Assembly: GCA_003453735.1 (NCBI GenBank)
Contig: DMNE01000276.1
Coordinates: 1 to 6,891, forward strand
DNA: 6,891 bases
Source: Nitrospiraceae bacterium
GTDB taxonomy: Bacteria > Nitrospirota > Thermodesulfovibrionia > Thermodesulfovibrionales > UBA9159
Reading direction: 5' to 3'
Made by a program: the position numbers and the translations under genes. Position 1 is the first letter of the stretch; each line of letters starts with the position of its first letter. This document shows positions 5,696-6,891 of the stretch, piece by piece. Under the pieces are notes generated by a model that was not told the DNA's origin, made no database searches, and worked only from the letters and a program-made list of their open reading frames with translations.

Positions 5696-6112
5696 ATGAG
5701 ATACGGCGAGCGCGCAGTAAAAAAAGCATGCTTGGAGATTTGGGATAATCCCTGTGCAGAGCGAGAGTATGAAATCAATATCAGTTTCCCTGAGTTTACC
5801 TGCCTCTGCCCCCGTTCGGGCTATCCTGATTTTGCCGCAATCAAAATAACCTATGTGCCCGCTAAAAAAATAGTGGAGCTCAAATCTCTGAAGCTCTATC
5901 TCAACTCTTTCAGGGACATCCACATTTCCCACGAGGAGGTTACTAATAGGATATACTCGGAAATCGAGAAGCGATTGAAACCGAGATTTCTCGAAGTTAT
6001 CGGGGATTTCAATCCGAGGGGGAATGTGAAGACGCTCATAACGGTTAGCTCGGAAGGCCGTAAGAAGAAGCCTCTGGAGTCAGCGTTTACGCACCCTTCG
6101 CCCTGTCGATAA
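5696..6112 (+). CDS. queF: NADPH-dependent preQ0 reductase, type I (7-cyano-7-deazaguanine reductase)
   Basis: QueF reduces the nitrile of preQ0 to the amine of preQ1 with two NADPH, in the cytoplasm; preQ1 is then inserted into tRNA on the way to queuosine. The 138-residue protein has the compact type I tunnel fold. Visible motifs are [14 protein letters not shown] (33-46) with nucleophile Cys38 and Asp45, the QueF signature ELKSLKLYL at 61-69, [11 protein letters not shown] with His79 and Glu80, and GDFNPRGN at 103-110. The start at 5696 ([10 protein letters not shown]) is chosen by family likeness; ATG 5681 and GTG 5657 are in frame upstream, and none has a Shine-Dalgarno. The final 20 residues after the usual end are lysine-rich and atypical, running into the 3' end of trpF. 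No other queuosine gene (queC, queD, queE, tgt) is in the window. Family assignment is very secure; the exact start is not. Confidence 0.93.
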   Translation: MRYGERAVKKACLEIWDNPCAEREYEINISFPEFTCLCPRSGYPDFAAIKITYVPAKKIVELKSLKLYLNSFRDIHISHEEVTNRIYSEIEKRLKPRFLEVIGDFNPRGNVKTLITVSSEGRKKKPLESAFTHPSPCR

Positions 6113-6695
6113 AGAGCTTCATTTTTACGTGGTCCTTTCTGCCCTTTTTCTGCTCCGTTCCACTGCTCACGTCGACGCCATAGGGTCTGACTCGTTGAAC
6201 AGCCTTCACTACATTGTCGGGATTCAGCCCGCCGGCGAGAATGATCCTTCCAAAGCGCTTCGCATCCACTGCAATATCCCAGTTGAAGATCTGCCCTGTG
6301 CCCCCCAGGGATTCCGGCGCGTAAGTATCCAGGAGAAATGCGGAGACCCGATAACGATTCAGCGGTTCAAGGTCGCTCAAATCCTTTACCCTTATCGCCT
6401 TAATAACCCGTTCGGTTATCGCGCACGCCTCCGGAGGTTCGCTGCCATGGAGTTGCACGATAGAAAGGGGAGCATCTCTCACAATCTTCTCTATCACCTC
6501 TCTGCTTTCGTTTACAAAAACACCGATTGAGGTCACAAAGGGCGGGAGCTTTCGGATAATGTTTTTCGCCTCATCCGGAGATATGTGCCTCGGACTCTCC
6601 TTATAAAAGACAAACCCGAGGGCGTCAGCCCCAAACTCCACAGCTGCCAGGGCGTCATCGATATTCGTTATACCACATATCTTAATTTTGACCAT
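6087..6695 (-). CDS. trpF: Phosphoribosylanthranilate isomerase
   Basis: TrpF converts N-(5'-phosphoribosyl)anthranilate to CdRP, the third step of tryptophan synthesis, by an Amadori rearrangement. At 202 residues it is a full-length (beta/alpha)8 barrel. The general base Cys7 is in KIKICGIT and the general acid Asp123 in FLLDTY. Other family motifs are ESPRHIS (33-39), QLHG (81-84), GGTG (131-134), ILAGGL (152-157) and GVDVSSG (173-179), the latter ones binding phosphate. The start at 6695 (MVKIKICG) has GAAGG four bases upstream; an extension to 6719 would add eight residues without support. Neither flank holds another trp gene: downstream it converges with queF with a 26-bp overlap, and upstream 170 bp contain no trpC. 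So trpF appears to stand apart from the rest of the pathway, at least on the sides visible here. Confidence 0.96.
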   Translation of the reverse strand: MVKIKICGITNIDDALAAVEFGADALGFVFYKESPRHISPDEAKNIIRKLPPFVTSIGVFVNESREVIEKIVRDAPLSIVQLHGSEPPEACAITERVIKAIRVKDLSDLEPLNRYRVSAFLLDTYAPESLGGTGQIFNWDIAVDAKRFGRIILAGGLNPDNVVKAVQRVRPYGVDVSSGTEQKKGRKDHVKMKLFIDRAKGA

Positions 6696-6699
6696 CTTA

Positions 6700-6704
6700 C
6701 CTTC
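6700..6704 (-). promoter_or_regulatory. Shine-Dalgarno of trpF
   Basis: On the minus strand GAAGG lies four bases before the ATG at 6695 and supports that start over the in-frame ATG at 6719. Confidence 0.6.
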
Positions 6705-6712
6705 AGGCTGCT

Positions 6713-6891
6713 GTTCCAAAGAACGTATTCAAATGTAGCGAGCTACCCTGAACATGTTCCCACCTCTGGGAAGGAGGCAAGTTTCGCTCTGCGATTGACC
6801 GGCGCAGTGATAGCGGCCTGAGCCCTCCTGCCGTTGGACTTTCGTCTCCTACAGCGCTCTGTCCGTATGGTTGTCCGGTGTCTGCAGTCCT
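6713..6891 (-). other. Upstream region of trpF with several inverted repeats
   Basis: No gene can be supported here and the C-terminus of TrpC is not encoded in any frame. Inverted repeats are dense: GTTC/GAAC at 6713-6724, GTAGC/GCTAC with a 2-bp centre at 6735-6746, TTCCCA/TGGGAA with a 4-bp loop at 6757-6772, and GGACT/AGTCC at 6836-6840 and 6886-6890, which encloses an ACAG/CTGT pair. Two TGTCCG copies lie 12 bp apart at 6860 and 6872. This could be a structured leader of trpF or the end of an element that continues beyond the window; I recognise no known riboswitch or RNA gene. Confidence 0.4.

Noticed and set aside
6696..6891. T-box riboswitch for trpF
   Set aside because: AGAGGTGGGAAC on the minus strand only partly resembles the T-box sequence, lies in its own hairpin with TTCCCA, and no specifier stem could be identified.

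Overview
This is a bacterial chromosomal window that looks like core housekeeping sequence, with seven recognisable genes and a few oddities. An outer-membrane-type lytic transglycosylase (MltD-like, with LysM) and a single-pass TPR protein point to a Gram-negative cell. The mix of a CysRS, a PHP protein followed by a TPR protein, a type I QueF and a free-standing TrpF suggests a Nitrospirota- or Desulfobacterota-like organism. That placement comes from the feel of the protein sequences, not from a search. I see no mobile element, CRISPR array, rRNA or tRNA gene, and no convincing undescribed multi-gene system.

Layout. (1) 1-1854, plus strand: the 3' part of cysE (serine acetyltransferase) runs directly into cysS (cysteinyl-tRNA synthetase), so cysteine synthesis and charging of tRNA-Cys are adjacent. 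The cysE reading frame has an in-frame TAG at 61-63 and no stop of its own before cysS, so it is damaged, misread in sequencing, or recoded. (2) 1954-2283, minus strand: a small ArsR-type repressor, convergent with cysS. (3) 2418-3769, plus strand: a PHP-domain metal-dependent hydrolase and a membrane-anchored TPR protein, overlapping by one base (TAATG) and divergent from arsR. (4) 3766-5199, minus strand: a LysM-bearing MltD-type lytic transglycosylase, tail-to-tail with the TPR gene with a 4-bp overlap. It carries two internal tandem duplications. (5) 5200-5695: about 500 bp without a gene I can support. (6) 5696-6112, plus strand: queF, making the queuosine precursor preQ1. (7) 6087-6695, minus strand: trpF, overlapping the 3' end of queF by 26 bp. 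(8) 6696-6891: upstream region of trpF, with several inverted repeats and no recognisable gene.

The genes do not form one pathway. They are four or five short transcription units in alternating orientation, with very tight or overlapping 3' ends and no clear intrinsic terminators. Several start codons (arsR, the PHP gene, queF) lack a Shine-Dalgarno sequence and instead have a promoter-like pair of hexamers whose predicted transcription start falls at or within a few bases of the start codon. This suggests leaderless mRNAs. The other internal starts (cysS, TPR gene, mltD, trpF) have recognisable Shine-Dalgarno sequences.

The points most worth checking are the broken cysE/cysS junction, the leaderless-promoter pattern with a palindrome over the arsR start, the recent 111-bp duplication in the transglycosylase linker, and the structured region upstream of trpF.
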